A DNA stretch of 64,000 nucleotides from NCBI GenBank assembly GCA_003550325.1, contig QKWP01000366.1, positions 235,624-299,623 on the forward strand, written 5' to 3'. The notes beneath the pieces were generated by a model. It had not been told where the DNA came from and did not search any database. It was given only the letters and a program-made list of their open reading frames with translations. Both the position numbers and the translations under genes were made by a program. Source of the DNA: Gigaspora rosea. Its lineage: Eukaryota; Glomeromycota; Glomeromycetes; Diversisporales; Gigasporaceae. Position 1 is the first letter of the stretch, and the number at the start of each line of letters is the position of its first letter. Shown here in pieces: positions 45,272 through 57,183 of this stretch.

Positions 45272-46224
45272 CCTAATGCAAAACATCCATTTATTTTTTA
45301 ATGAAACTTAGTATTCGAAATCGAATGATTTTGGTATCAATCGATTCAGTTTAATGAGATGAATCAAATAATACTAAAATATGTATTCTCAAACACTTCA
45401 CTCAATGATCGGAAGCAAATTTTTAATTAGTCGGAAATCGAATAAATGAATCGAGTTACCATAAATCAGTGAGATACAAACCACCTTTTTTCGTCAAAAA
45501 TTTATCATTGATAAAGGTCGCTCAAATATTACTCTATATTCAAACATAATAATAAACAATAAATTCTCACCAAGTTTCTATCCGATCCAAAAAAAGTAAC
45601 CATTTTATTGTTAATGCTCGAAGCTTTTAAAACAAATAATCGATACCTTGATACGAACATAATAAATACAACAACACGTCCTTTAAAATAATAATAATAA
45701 TAATAATAATTAATAATAATAAATTTACTTCTTGTTGTTGTAAAGTAACTTTCGCTAATGATTCGATAATTTGATTCTGTTGCTGTTGCAACAAAAAACT
45801 TAAATTGGTATAATCATTAAAGGAGGAGTCGATGCAACTAATGTTGAAGTTTCGGAATAGAATTCTTTTTTTACTTGTTTGGGTGGCATAGTGAAGACGA
45901 ACAAAAGAAAGAGTATGCTCAAGCATTTAATTCTATTAATATCGTCATTGATTGTGATTGAGCCTCATCACGATCATTATTAAATCAATTATTGTGATGC
46001 TTTCAGTCAATAGATTATGTGATACAATAAAATATTTTTAACTTCGCCATAATATCCCTCTTTCCCTTATATCATGTGATATTGAAATGTTTTTTGGTGG
46101 CAATTTTATCCCGGTCGAAAAAGGTCTAAAAAGAAATACACGTATCTAGAAATAAGAGGAACAAGGAAAAAATACATCAGCAGAACCAAGACTCTCTCGA
46201 ACTTTAATAGTAACACAACCTGGA
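45272..46224. other. Intergenic sequence with a possible gene relic
   Basis: A minus-strand frame at 45627-45926 includes FLLQQQQNQIIESLAKVTLQ with a Gln-rich helix, and in another frame MPPKQVKKEF. It looks like the N-terminal exon of a decayed gene. ATT/TAA microsatellite at 45690-45725. Confidence 0.4.
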
Positions 46225-46460
46225 AAAGAATAAGGCTTTATACAAGAAATATTTCACAACTTTGCATCTAATTTTGACAAGCACAAGGTAATGACCTAAT
46301 TTCCTCCAGATAATATGATTGAAATTTCGCTCAAAAATTTAGGAGTATGACAAGATATTACTCGTTTATACGAAAATGCGTGAATTGCAGAAATCGGAAT
46401 GAAATTTTATGCTGAAATGGTTTTAATATGTTTCGATAAAAGTGTAAATAAAATTATGAT
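46225..46460 (+). pseudogene. Decayed gene fragment with three in-frame stops
   Basis: One plus frame reads QEIFHNFASNFDKHKVMT, PPDNMIEISLKNLGV, QDITRLYENA and EIGMKFYAEMVLICFDKSVN, interrupted by one TAA and two TGA codons. The codons between the stops are protein-like, so this is a gene relic rather than noise. Family unknown. Confidence 0.5.
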
Positions 46461-47178
46461 TAAAAATAAAATATATAGATATGAAAAGTCAAAGAACGAA
46501 TCTATGATTTATTAAAACAAAAAACACTGGCATCAAATGAGAAACTACAAAAAAAAAAAGATTAGAAAATCACCCAAACGAAATATATATTAAAGTTTAT
46601 TAGTATAATAATAGAAACTTTGTTTCCTTAATTAATCCTCCCGTGATCTTGATATAGGAGGATGATATATCTAACTTGTAATGACTAGAGCTAGGTAAAT
46701 GCATTATCTAAAGTTTTTAAATTCGCAGATGATTCCGCTTTTAGTTAATCGATAAATATGAGTTAAACTTTTATATCTGCTTAGATTTGATTACACTTAA
46801 TCTTTGATTAGATAATTATGTCGCTACAAGGATTGATTCATATCTGATATGGTCCGAGCGGTTGATATTAACGAGAGCCAAGTGAAATAAACTGTATAAC
46901 TGATAATATTTAATAAAAGGCATTATTTACTAATATACAACACAATTTCTGAAATTATTTAGAAAACAAAAATTTAAAAAAAAATTTTTTTTTTTTTTAT
47001 TTAAGTCTTTTAAAATATATACAATGTATTATTAGTCAAAAATTTTTTTTAATACATTCACCAATAACTTTATTTAATTTTTTCTTTTTTAAATTAGATA
47101 ACCACGCACGATTACTTAATACATTTTTATGGATTTTAAATTAAGAGATTTAATTTTTTTTTTTTAATGTCTAATTAC
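46461..47178. other. 3' flank of the cell-wall protein gene
   Basis: AT-rich; nothing coding or structured noticed. Confidence 0.45.
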
Positions 47179-48675
47179 CTAAATAACTAATACAGAACTC
47201 ATAAAACCAAGACCTAAGCTTAACCATATTCCCCAGCCGGCATTAAATTTGCTGTTACTGGCAGAGGAAAAACCTATAGATTCATCGTCAGCAGGCAAAA
47301 CGGACGATACTTGTTGAACAGCCACAACAGTGCTTGCTGGGACGAAGGCGTTTATTATCTGTACTTCACCATCTGAATTAGTTGTCGTAACTGCCTCAGT
47401 ATGTTCTGGAATAACTGTAGTCATAGTACTAGCAAAGGTTGTTGTAATTGATGATTTAGAAGTTTTAGGAACAGAATTTTGATTGACTTTTGATGCATCA
47501 GGTGTTTTTGTAGGGGCAGGTGGGAGGGATATAGGTGCAGGGGATGAATCGGACACAGATGTAGTGGGCACAGGTTTAGGTGTATTGGATACAGGATCAT
47601 TGGATACAGGTGTATTGGATACAGGTGTAGGTGTATTGGATACAGGTGTATTGGATACAGGTGTATTAGGTACAGGTGTATTGGATACAGGTGTTTTTTG
47701 CACAGGTGTTTTTTGCACGGGTGTTTTTTGCACGGGTGTATTAGACACCGGGGTATTGGCATCGGGAACAGGTGCATTGGACGCAGGTGCACTGGACACA
47801 GGTGTATTGGACACAGGTGTATTAGGTTCATTGGACACGGGTGTATTGGACACAGGGGTAGGGGGTGAATTGGACACAGGTGTTTGGGATACATCAGGGG
47901 ATGTATCGGACACAGATGTAGGAGATACATTAGATGTAGGAGCTTTTGGTCTAATTGTGTGAAATATTAAATTTTGGAGAATAAAATATTAAATTTAGAA
48001 AATAAAAACAAATAAATATGTATTAAATTAACAAAAGAAAATTTTAAATACTTACTTAGTAATTTGTGCGGTCGACTTGGGAACAGGAGAATCAGGAGTG
48101 AGTGTATTGACAGCTGGTTTAGTATCGGAGGTCACCGGACTAACTGCAACTGCCGGTGAATTACCATCACCATTAACTGGGGACAAAGAAGTGGTTATTG
48201 TAGTTCGAGGGTTAGAAATAGAGGTAATTATTGGGGTAATTATTTTTGAGGAAGTTATTGGGGAAGTTTTTGAGGTTATTTGGGTGGTTATTTCTGTAGT
48301 AGGTGAATTAAATAACGTTTTCGTACCGGTAGGTGGATTTTCTGGTTTTGCTGATGTCGTTGGATTTTGTGCTGTCTCACCAGGTGAATTCTCTGGTTTT
48401 GCTATTATGGCAGGTGAATTCTCTGGTTTTGCTATTGTAGCAGGTGAATTCTCTGGTTTTGCTATTGTCGCAGGTGAATTCTCTGGTTTTGCTATTGTAG
48501 CAGGTGAATTCTCAGGTTTTGCTGGATTTTGTGTTGTCCCACCAGGGGTTTTTGCTTTGCCTGCTGGTTGTGTACCTTCACGCTGAGGAAATGCAACAGT
48601 TGAGGAAATAAGAAGAATAAAGGCAAGGAAAAGCATCATAACTGTGTGATTTCTCATTATCCTAGATCTTTTCAT
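47179..48675 (-). CDS. Secreted, GPI-anchored, repetitive Pro/Thr/Ser-rich cell-wall protein
   Basis: Two exons, 48675-48056 and 47950-47179, join in frame (donor GTAAGT, acceptor CACAATTAG) to 463 residues. An N-terminal signal peptide (VMMLFLAFILLISSTVAFP) is followed by about five tandem decapeptides AKPENSPATI (30-bp DNA units), then a Thr/Ser-rich stretch (ITSKTSPITSSK). Exon 2 encodes more than 15 copies of TPVSN-type pentads and variants (TPVQK). The C-terminus has small residues (SSASNSKFNAGWG) and then a hydrophobic end WLSLGLGFMSSVLVI, a typical GPI-attachment signal. Such proteins are O-mannosylated and linked to the wall glucan. Repeat number probably varies between strains. Plus-strand Gly/Val-rich frames over the same DNA are shadows. 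Confidence 0.88.
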
Positions 48676-49987
48676 TATCGTGAATTTTTTTTTTTTTTTT
48701 TACTGTTTTTTAGATATGTGGATTATGATTAGAATATGGGACTATCGAATGAATATATATGTATAATACTTTTTTTTGAAGGTTTTTTTTTTCTTTAGAT
48801 AAACGTAGGTTTTTCCTCTTTTGCGAACAAAATCCAACGACACAAATTCTCTTTGATCTACAAAGAAAATTTGGAACCACCAATTTGTTAAAAAGCTATA
48901 AAATGGAGATGTTAAAGACTATTTATTAAAATCACGTATGTACGTACCATATTGTACAAATTTTGTGTATTATTATATAACAACGAATGTTCTTGGCTAA
49001 AAAGAAACTATGTGAACCAATGAAATTGGGATATTATGATTAAGTCTAACAAAAAAGTAAAACAAAGATTAAATTCGGATCAAAAAACAATGGCGTAGTT
49101 TACGAATAAAAAATGTATTATGTATTTAAGATTCTTCAGAATTCCAAATTTCTATTGTAATTTCTGTCTTATAAAATTATTTTTAACCATATTGACATAC
49201 CATCTAAAGTTCTAATTTCTCTTGAATTTTGAAAAATTTATTGGTCAAGATCTGGCGTAAAATGTGTGTACTGTACAATTATATGATACAATATGAAAAA
49301 TACTTGATATATAAAAACTATAAATTCTGTGAAATGCCAAGTAAAACATATTTAATGTTAGAGAAATACAAAGTTTTAAAATCAACAAAATTTACTTCTA
49401 TAAATTGAAAATTGCATGCCCGTATACAATCAGTTTGTAAATTATGACCAAAGTCTTTTTTCCAATCATAATCATAATAATATAGTACAATTTCTTTAAT
49501 CTTTCATCCAATTATCCAAAAATGTTCAAACTTAATGTCCAAATTGATCCATGTACGACATTATAAATATAGAAAGATCGATCATTTGAACATCGTGAAC
49601 TTTATTTATACCTACAATATTTAATTTATTACTTGTGGTTATTAACAGTTAAATATTTTCATTATTGCTAATTTTTTGATTATAATAAGTAGTTTCTAAA
49701 GAATGAAAAACAATCATTAAAACCATTTCAAAATTTTCCGAAATACACTAAAATTGCCTGCCGTAATAGATTTAGCAGGGTTAGAAGGTTGTAAAGGTTA
49801 TGTACCGTTTGTGATAATGCGAGTATAGTAATAAACAATCATGAACCGGGTGATCGGTGGGTGAACCCACGGGTAGCGATGCAAACTTAATTAAAATTGG
49901 TTATTTTTGTATATTTGCTGTAAGTGGCGGCAAATCGCAATTGAAGGGTATAAATTTGGCGAAGAATTATTATTACCTTGCTGGAAT
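48676..49987. other. Upstream region of the cell-wall protein gene
   Basis: T-runs at 48688-48702 and 48772-48793 lie just upstream of the minus-strand start, as in fungal promoters with poly(dA:dT). The rest is AT-rich, with a GGGTGAACCCACGGGT patch near 49860. No gene. Confidence 0.45.
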
Positions 49988-50235
49988 GGGGTTTCAGAGT
50001 TAATTTATTTTGAAAATAAGTGGGTGTTTGAAGTGTCCTTTGTTTTGAAATTTCGAAATCAGAAAATGAAAAAGCAAATAAAAATAAATGGGTTATAGAT
50101 CGCTGGTTACAAAATTAATACTAATTTGAAATCAGAAACCTGAACCTTAGGTCTGAAACCCCTAATAGGGGGTTTCAGAGTTAACTTATTTTGAAAATAC
50201 TGAAATAAGTGGGAGTTCGAAAAGTCCTATTTCTG
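49988..50235. repeat. Direct repeat GGGGTTTCAGAGTTAA, two copies
   Basis: A block of about 55 bases, GGGTTTCAGAGTTAATTTAT.. AAGTGGGTGTTTGAA.. GTCCTTT, at 49988-50041 recurs at 50168-50225 with one short insertion. Between them is TGAACCTTAGGTCTGAAA, which is repeated near 50402. A degenerate tandem duplication of about 180 bp. Confidence 0.6.
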
Positions 50236-50775
50236 TATAAAATTTCAAAATCAGAAAATGAAATAAAAAGATAAAAATATGCCAACTTTTTTTGAAGAAA
50301 ATTTACGATCGTAAAAGAATTCATTATTATATGAATAAACTTACAAATAAAATAAATAGGATTTATAAATCATTGACTTTGAAATAAATACGTCACTGAT
50401 TTGAACCTTAGGTCTGAAAGTAAATATCATATAATTAAGAAGAGAAAAATACCAATAATTCGTGATTTTCTAAATTTATTCAATAAGTCTATCACTATTA
50501 CTGTATTAGAACAGAAAGAATTTGCATTACAGTATTTGTTAGAAATTTAATATGTAGGCATTTATTTGATGCAAAAAAAAAACTTTTTATTGTAAACTAT
50601 ATTAATTTACGACATTTTTGATTATGAAATTTACTACTCATACCCTTTAACCACGATAACCACGATTTACTGGGATGAAAATCAAAACTATGTGTGGTCA
50701 TATAGTAAAGCTAATTAATGAATTTTTTAAATAACAAGTATATAATTAAATATAATAATTATTGAAATTTTAAAT
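50236..50775. other. AT-rich linker
   Basis: No gene or clear structure. Confidence 0.4.
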
Positions 50776-50999
50776 AGATGCACAGCCTTAACTGTTCGAT
50801 AGTTTCTAATGAAATTTCGCAAGACCATCATTACGTCTCTATAAGCAAAGCTATAGTGCCATTTCTTTTATTTAAAGATTTAAAAAAAGGCAAAAGGAAA
50901 AGATTTTAATTTGTTCCTTTTTTATAACTTTGTAGAGACGTAATGCTGGTCTCTGCGAAATTTCATTCGAAACTATCAAACAGTTAGTGCTGTGCATCT
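50776..50999. mobile_element. Miniature element with 66-bp inverted ends
   Basis: Ends AGATGCACAGC... pair over about 66 bases, including GTTTCTAATGAAATTTCGCA and ACGTAATGCTGGTCTCT-type blocks, with about 90 bases of unpaired AT-rich middle. Flanks are AAATTTTAAAT-like on both sides, so the target duplication cannot be read. Confidence 0.78.
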
Positions 51000-51018
51000 T
51001 TTAAAATTTAAATTATTA

Positions 51019-51181
51019 CCGTAAAGTATTGAAAATAAGCACAGTATCCTCTACTCTACTTTTTTTTCAATTTCAAAAATTAGCGGAACTAGCAACAAAA
51101 TCCTTAATCAAGTTATCCCCTTAATCTGAAATTGAAAAATATAGGGTAGAGGGTGCTGTGCTTATTTTCAATACTTTACGG
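51019..51181. mobile_element. TA-flanked miniature element, CCGTAAAGTATTGAAAAT ends
   Basis: TA at 51017-51018 and 51182-51183; inverted ends CCGTAAAGTATTGAAAATAA continue to CTCTACTCTA over about 40 bases. 163 bp, non-coding. Confidence 0.85.
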
Positions 51182-51299
51182 TACTGTATATTTAATTACT
51201 TCATTATTTAAAAAATTCATTATCATAATAAGTTTTACTATAATGACCACTCATAGTTTTGATTTTCTAGTCTGTACATTGAGCATCCCAACGATTTAC

Positions 51300-51680
51300 C
51301 TTTTAATGATTTTAAAGTGCAGACAATATAGTGTAACGTACATACTACAAGATGATAGAGAAGTTATTCAAACTACGTACAATAAAGCAATAAAAGCAAT
51401 TGAATCTGTATATATAATTTGTGTTATATATTATTAAACATTGATCTATATTTGCATCCTACATTTTAATGATTTATTTTATTTTTTTTATGACATGTAT
51501 CAATTTGAGATGGCTAGTGTACCAATGAAACTTGTTGGTTACGCAAATGGAATTGAAAAACTAGTACCCATTGACTTCATTCAGAGCTCCGCTCCATTCA
51601 CAGCTCCATTGAGCTCCATTGCCAACACTGGTTTAACGTGTTTAAATAAATTGGTAAAGTCGACCCATCAATCATATTAA
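51300..51680 (+). pseudogene. Possible two-exon gene fragment
   Basis: The plus strand reads YILQDDREVIQTTYNKAIKA before a GTATAT-type donor near 51408. It then reads FEMASVPMKLVGYANGIEKL and APFTAPLSSIANTGLTCLNK from about 51505 to the stop at 51680. Both blocks have gene-like composition. There is no upstream start and no recognisable family, so it may be a remnant. Confidence 0.3.
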
Positions 51681-52509
51681 TACAAATTCGAAAACAAGAG
51701 ATTTTTCAGTATACAAAAAATAAATTCAATATATCACAGATATTTAAAATTGGTCTTATGATATATCAATGATAAAATTATATTATAAATAATTTTAAAT
51801 GCAATTTTTAATTAATACTTTTGTTAATTATTTAATATTTTTTTTAATATTTAAATTTAATTATGTTGACATCGTCACGGGTCTAACTGGTCACCGGGTA
51901 ACGTTGGCCAGGTGAACAGTTAAATATGCTATATCGATGTTGCACGTCAAAATAAATTTTTATCTAATAAATTCAATATAAGAATTTCAATTTATAATGA
52001 TCTCATACAAAGTTTTTAGAAAATGAAAATGAAATATACAGAACTGAATATTTCAACTTATATACAATGCGATTGAAATTATTTGACTGGCCAACCTAGC
52101 ATCACCCATAAAAAAAATATAGCTGATTATCATGTGATTGCGACGTTTAATTATTAATATTATTATATTGTGTATCATCATATGTTTATGTACATTATAC
52201 AAAATATTTAAAATATTTTCATGTTAAAAAATTTTTGAGTATTTAATATGAATAAAAAAAAATTAAATGTGGTTCATATTATACAAAACAAGTAGAGTTG
52301 GCATTTACTGGTTTTTTTTTTATGGTTTATAATTTTATCCATTTTTTTTATTTTTCTATTGTAAATTTTAGTATTAATACTGTATAAGAATATTTTAATT
52401 TTACTAATGCTATAACAATACGTATTCAAATCATTACTAATTATTTTATTTTATTTTATTTTTTTTTAAATTTAAGTGCTCATCTTTGGACTTAGGAATT
52501 TTTATTCAA
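51681..52509. other. AT-rich intergenic sequence
   Basis: A short GC patch (GGTCTAACTGGTCACCGGGT near 51880) stands out; otherwise nothing. Confidence 0.4.
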
Positions 52510-53990
52510 GATATTAGGGCCGTTGGTAATCCACATGGGGATTTTACTGGTATTTGTTACATTAACAAGAGTACAACTAGCTACACCTGCAACTTTTGGT
52601 TGCCTATTTAAGTTGCCACCCTAAGGTTCTACACTAGCTGCCATACCTGCAACCCACATACTGGCATTGCCTATTTAAACACTCTGATTTCTATTCCTTC
52701 TACCAACTCATTTTGTATCACCAGAACACAATGGTGTTCTGGATGCTTAACTGCATCCTTAGGACCCAGCTGGGTAACCCAGTTCTGTTATCCTCAACAG
52801 GAGACTTGGTGCAGCACCTGTTCCTATTACAAGTATTCATCTATGCTTTGGTAATTGTTGCTATGGCTGTGGCCAACACTTGCAAGACAAGGTTACCGTA
52901 TATGTCTGAAAATAAGCTACTACCTAAAATAAGCTACCCCCCTGATTTTTTTAAAAAACCTTAAAAAATTTGTTAGCAGTTGCTACATATAAAACTTTTT
53001 TTTCTACTAAGTAAACTTCAAAACTCGATTAAGTAAAGTTGTTCAGCGCATCAAAATACGATTAAAATAAAAATTTGGTGTCATTTGGACAACTTTTTAT
53101 TAGTACGTTTTTCAATTTTTTCAAAAAACGCTTTATTTCAAAAATAAGCTACTTTACGATTTTTTGTGTAATTTTTTGGCCAAAAAAGGTAGCCTAATTT
53201 CGGACACATACGGTACCCCTGTTTTCTTATCAATATCTACTTTTGCCCTTGTGAAGTTCACCAACTCTAGTACCCTTCCTCTTTCTCTACTGAAATTAGG
53301 GATTGGAACCATTTAACCGTTTAAAAATTGCTCTATAGTTCCAGGCAGAATTATGTTGGTCATGGGCCAGAATTATTTTAATGCTAGCCAAATTATATGT
53401 TTAAATAGTTAAATGATTAAACGATTAAACGATTAAGAAAATTTTTAGGCGGTTCCAATCTCTAACTGAAATCCTTTTTACCAATATTTCAAACTACCAA
53501 TTCAGTTAGCTCAGAAGAATTGGTTAGCTAGGCTTTAAGTGCTTTTTGGTTTCCCTTAGTTCATGCTTTCATAACCCATGCTCTTTTTCTCTGGTACAAC
53601 TCCGATAGCCAGGTTGGTATGCTTCTTTGCCATAGAGGCTCTTGCCTATTTAGTCTACTAGACAGTTACTTTTTAGATCTGATTCAAGTACTATTATAAG
53701 CCGGCTACTCTGCTTGGGTTTTGCCAGGCCTGTTTTTGCTCCACTATATCTCTAGGTTTTCTGCACCTTCTTTTCTTTCATGTAGCAATACTCAAGTTAT
53801 TTAGCTCCAAATGGCACCTTCTTTTTTTTATATAATGTTGCTACTACCCAAGTTAGTTAGTATTGCCAAATGTCTTCTTCTTTTTTTTGTTTAATATTAC
53901 CCAAGTCAATTAGCTCCCAAAGATTTGGCATAATCCAGGTTACAGATTCTATAACCCATCTTGACGCAGGATTATGCAATCATACTATAA
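52510..53990. repeat. Dispersed retroelement-like repeat, copy 2
   Basis: 52556-52685 matches 22845-22990 (ACATTAACAAGAGTACAAC, ACACTAGCTGCCATACCTGC, GCCTATTTAAACACTCTG). Downstream sequence is of more normal composition with CT-rich stretches and repeated AGTTAATTTAGCTCC-like words, but no long frame. A hAT-type element has inserted at 53297. Probably an untranslated or SINE-like retroelement segment. Confidence 0.5.
53297..53464. mobile_element. hAT-type element built on TTAAACGATT
   Basis: Ends TAGGGATTGGAACC and, inverted, TAGAGATTGGAACC. Perfect 8-bp duplication ACTGAAAT (53289-53296, 53465-53472). The right half has GATTAAACGATTAAACGATT and the left AACCGTTTAA, the same word inverted. 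168 bp, non-coding. Confidence 0.85.
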
Positions 53991-53999
53991 TGCAGATGA

Positions 54000-54130
54000 T
54001 ATTAAATTTAATAGTATAATCATCTTCTGTGGGATTCAAACTTGGAACCTTTTTAATTACATAGACTTGGAGATAACAACAAACCAACTATATTATGTTG
54101 CCATACCTCTATTATTACAAGGAGGTTGAT
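54000..54130 (-). mobile_element. tRNA-like SINE head (minus strand)
   Basis: On the minus strand a box-A-like TATATAGTTGG is followed after about 50 bases by a box-B-like AGTTTGAATCCC. It is preceded by GGTATGGCAACATAA. This is the layout of a tRNA-derived Pol III promoter, but the cloverleaf is degenerate, so it is a SINE head rather than a working tRNA. The body would extend toward lower coordinates. Confidence 0.5.
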
Positions 54131-55744
54131 AAATATCACAGGTTGCTATATCGCAGGTTAATATAATTGACCAATTAGATCACAGGATTTTGTATAACAA
54201 AACGAACAAAAAATTAGGAAAAATTACAAAAAAAAATCAAAAATTTCAAATAACTTGAAATTTCATTAAGTAAACTAGTCTTGGGCTTTTAATTAAAAGT
54301 TTTAGCGCTTAATTTTGCATATGTATATGTACTCACTAATCCAATATTAATACTAGTTTGGACCATAACCCTAACTAATAATTATTTTAATTTTAACCTG
54401 CAATATCGCAACCTGCTAAAATCCTATTACAAATTATTATTAAAATTTTTTTTTTTATATAAAACAAAATTGAAATTATTGTTCTATTTGCTAATACTAA
54501 ATTAAGAAAAACAAATAGTAACTTGTTAGAAATACTACAATAAATTAACTAGAATTATAGTTTTTGTTTTTTTTAAAAAAGAAAGCACAAATAGAAATTA
54601 TAAAAATAATATTTTTTTCACTCTTTAATGGTTTTGCCAATATTTTATTAAGACAGTACTATGTAAAGCCTATTAATACATAATACCTAAATCTAAAATT
54701 TGATATTATACAGTTATTTCAAGAGCACCTATGTGCAATTTGTCACACAACTTACAGACAAAACATATTAAACTTTGTCAGTTCATATCAAAGAGCAACA
54801 GAGAATTTCTTTTCAAATCCCTCCTACCTAGCATTAATGGTGGAGATAAACTCAAAAAAACAAAAAAATAGAGAAAATAAAAAAAGATAAAAAAAAGATA
54901 AAAATAACTACAAGACCTAAACAAAAAAACCAATACTAACAAAATTACTAAAAATGAAAAATAAGAGAAATAAAGAAAAATTCTATACTATTGATGCAAA
55001 CCAACAAAAAAAAAAAAAACTACAAAGAGCAAAAAAAAAACCACTAAGCACTACTAAAAACCAGTGCTAAAAAATAAAAATTATATAATACTATACAGAC
55101 TATATCCATTAAAGTATTATATGTACATTAAAGAAAAAAAAAAAGGAAAAAAAAGCTATGCCTAAAAAAAGTTTTAGAAAAAAAAAAATTTTTTTCTACA
55201 TTTTCCTCCAGATCATTTTTATATGTCATTTATTGTTTATCACAGGCATCAAAACTTGCTCATGACCCAGTACTAATTGGTAGACATATTTTCAAATTAA
55301 AAAGAGTAAAACATTACTGATCTTTTGGAGAGAATAAGCTGGATTTTTTACTTTTTGGCAAAAATTTTAAAAAAACCAAAAAAAAAAATAAAATTATCAA
55401 AAGTTGTAAAGAGCATAAGTTTTATGCTTTAAAGAATAATATACTTGGCCAAAAATAAGTTCCATTCACACTTGACAAAAAACTTTAAAATTGTAGCCTA
55501 CTATGTCTTTTATAGTAACAAAATCTTCTACTTAGAGAGTCAAACCCAAAAGAAAAGTTCTTTTTCAGCCTATTTCAGTTTTCTCACATTCAATCTGAAA
55601 CCCTTAATTCAAGTACTTCTAGCTAAAGTTTTTGTTATGTATAAACATACTAACTCCAAAGTTTTTATAGATTAGATTTTGGAAAATTTGGTATAAGAGA
55701 TTATTAAAAAAAGTTATATCTTTTATATAATATTTTTTTCGCAG
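54131..55744. other. AT-rich region upstream of the non-LTR element
   Basis: Long A-rich stretches (54840-55160) with no frame. It may include the untranslated leader of the retrotransposon at 55.8 kb. Short telomere-like CTAACC remnants near 54365. Confidence 0.45.
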
Positions 55745-55799
55745 ATGCTTAAGTGTTACTGACAACTAATAGAAAGGTGACAAGAATAACAGAAGGAAA

Positions 55800-56364
55800 T
55801 AACTGCCTTGAAGCTTTAGCAGAAAGAGCGAAGTTCAAAACCACAATTAGAAATCTACAATATCACGCACAAGAAGTACTTCTGCTATGACAACTAAGAA
55901 GGTTTGGAATTGTAGTGGTACACATTCCAACCAATAGTAATGGAAACCCTAAGAGTTCAGCAACTATATACTTCAAGTCGATAAAAGAGAAGAATAAGGC
56001 TACAAAATGCAATATTAGCTACTTTAATACAAAACTAGTTTGGAAATTAGAAGATGGTCCAAGTAGCAATGATCAAGAGAAAAATGTAGCAAGAAGAAAT
56101 AGTAGTAACCTTAGGATAGAAGAAAGAGATTACAAAGGAAAACAGTCATTCAAGCATCTGTATGCTAATGATAGAAGGAGAAGTGAAAGTAGGACAAGAA
56201 GATACGAACCTAAAAGAGAAACTACTAACAAAGCAGAAAAAAAAGATGAAAAAAGAGAAGAAGATAAAAGTGACAAACATAAGAGCCTTCTCGAAGAAAT
56301 TTTAAAAAGGCTCTTAGCAATAGAAGAAAGTCATTCTAGAGACAGAGTTCCTAATTGCTCCTGA
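55800..56364 (+). pseudogene. Non-LTR retrotransposon ORF1 remnant (RNA-binding type)
   Basis: The frame reads AERAKFKTTIRNLQYHAQEVLLL, a TGA near 55888, then VVHIPTNSNGNPKSSATIYF, a pattern like an RRM-fold segment. It ends in a highly charged tail (RRSESRTRRYEPKRETT, KSLLEEILKRLLAIEE coiled coil). ORF1 proteins of this type bind the element RNA. It stops at 56362-56364, overlapping the start of the ORF2 frame by a few bases. The internal stop and missing start show it is a relic. Confidence 0.6.
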
Positions 56365-57183
56365 AAGGCGCCATTGGCATCATTAAAGAGGTAGAGGTGC
56401 TACAGAATAAAGGTAGCACAATAAAAGGTGAAGAGGAGAAAAGAAAGAGTCTTGAGATGTTAAATATTGAAATGCATAATATAAACGGAATCAAGTCGAA
56501 TAAAGACAAATTGGATTTTGTAATGGATTACATGGTAGAAACAAATATAGATATCTTGAGTCTGGCAGAGACAAACTTATCAGAAAAGGAAGGAAAGTTT
56601 GAGCTTAAAAAGTATAAGAACTATTATGGGGTTTGGTCCTCTGCAAACGAGAATAAAGTGAAAGGTTCAGAAGTAGATTTAATTATAAATAGCAAATGGG
56701 AAAACCATATTGCAAAAGTAGAAAAGATAAATCCATACATTTTGTCAGCAACGTTGCTTTTTAAGCGAGTCAGTATCGAAATTATAATGATATATCAAGT
56801 ACTAAATGACCAAGAACTAGAAGAAAAGATCCTCAAGTATATAAAAAAAAAGACCTCGGAAAAAGAAGGAAAGTGAACAAAACATCGTATAATTATCGGG
56901 AACTTTAACCAAATAGCAAAAAATGCATTGAACAAAAAAGGGAAAGGAAAAGAGAGGTCTTTAAAAAACCCCAAACTACTAGACTTGCTAATATCCTACA
57001 ACTACAAGGACACTTTCTAGGAATTAAATCCAGAAAAGGAGAATTTTATGTGAAGATGAAATGAACAGGCCTTTCGAATTGACTACATATGGGCAAGCAG
57101 TACATGTAGTAACCAGGTCATAGATAGTAAGATTAAAGACATGTTTTGTATATCAGGAAGTGATTATGACCTACATTAGCAAA
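56365..57183 (+). pseudogene. Non-LTR retrotransposon ORF2, endonuclease part
   Basis: An APE-type endonuclease is recognisable. MHNINGIKSNKDKLDFVMD and NIDILSLAETNLSEKEGKF hold the N and E of the active site; GSEVDLIINSKWENHI follows. After stops comes IIIGNFNQIA, where the usual GDFN has N for D. RIDYIWAS and GSDYDL stand where the family has SDH. Several TGA/TAA/TAG codons occur after 56874. The enzyme would nick target DNA; it is inactive here. The frame is broken at about 57184 by a later insertion and resumes near 59965. Confidence 0.7.

Noticed and set aside
47421-48586. Gly/Val-rich and His/Leu-rich frames over the cell-wall gene (47421-47930 minus, 47483-47962 plus, 48077-48586 plus)
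   Set aside because: They are other-frame readings of the coding minisatellites; only the two-exon minus-strand model has signal peptide, splice sites and GPI signal.
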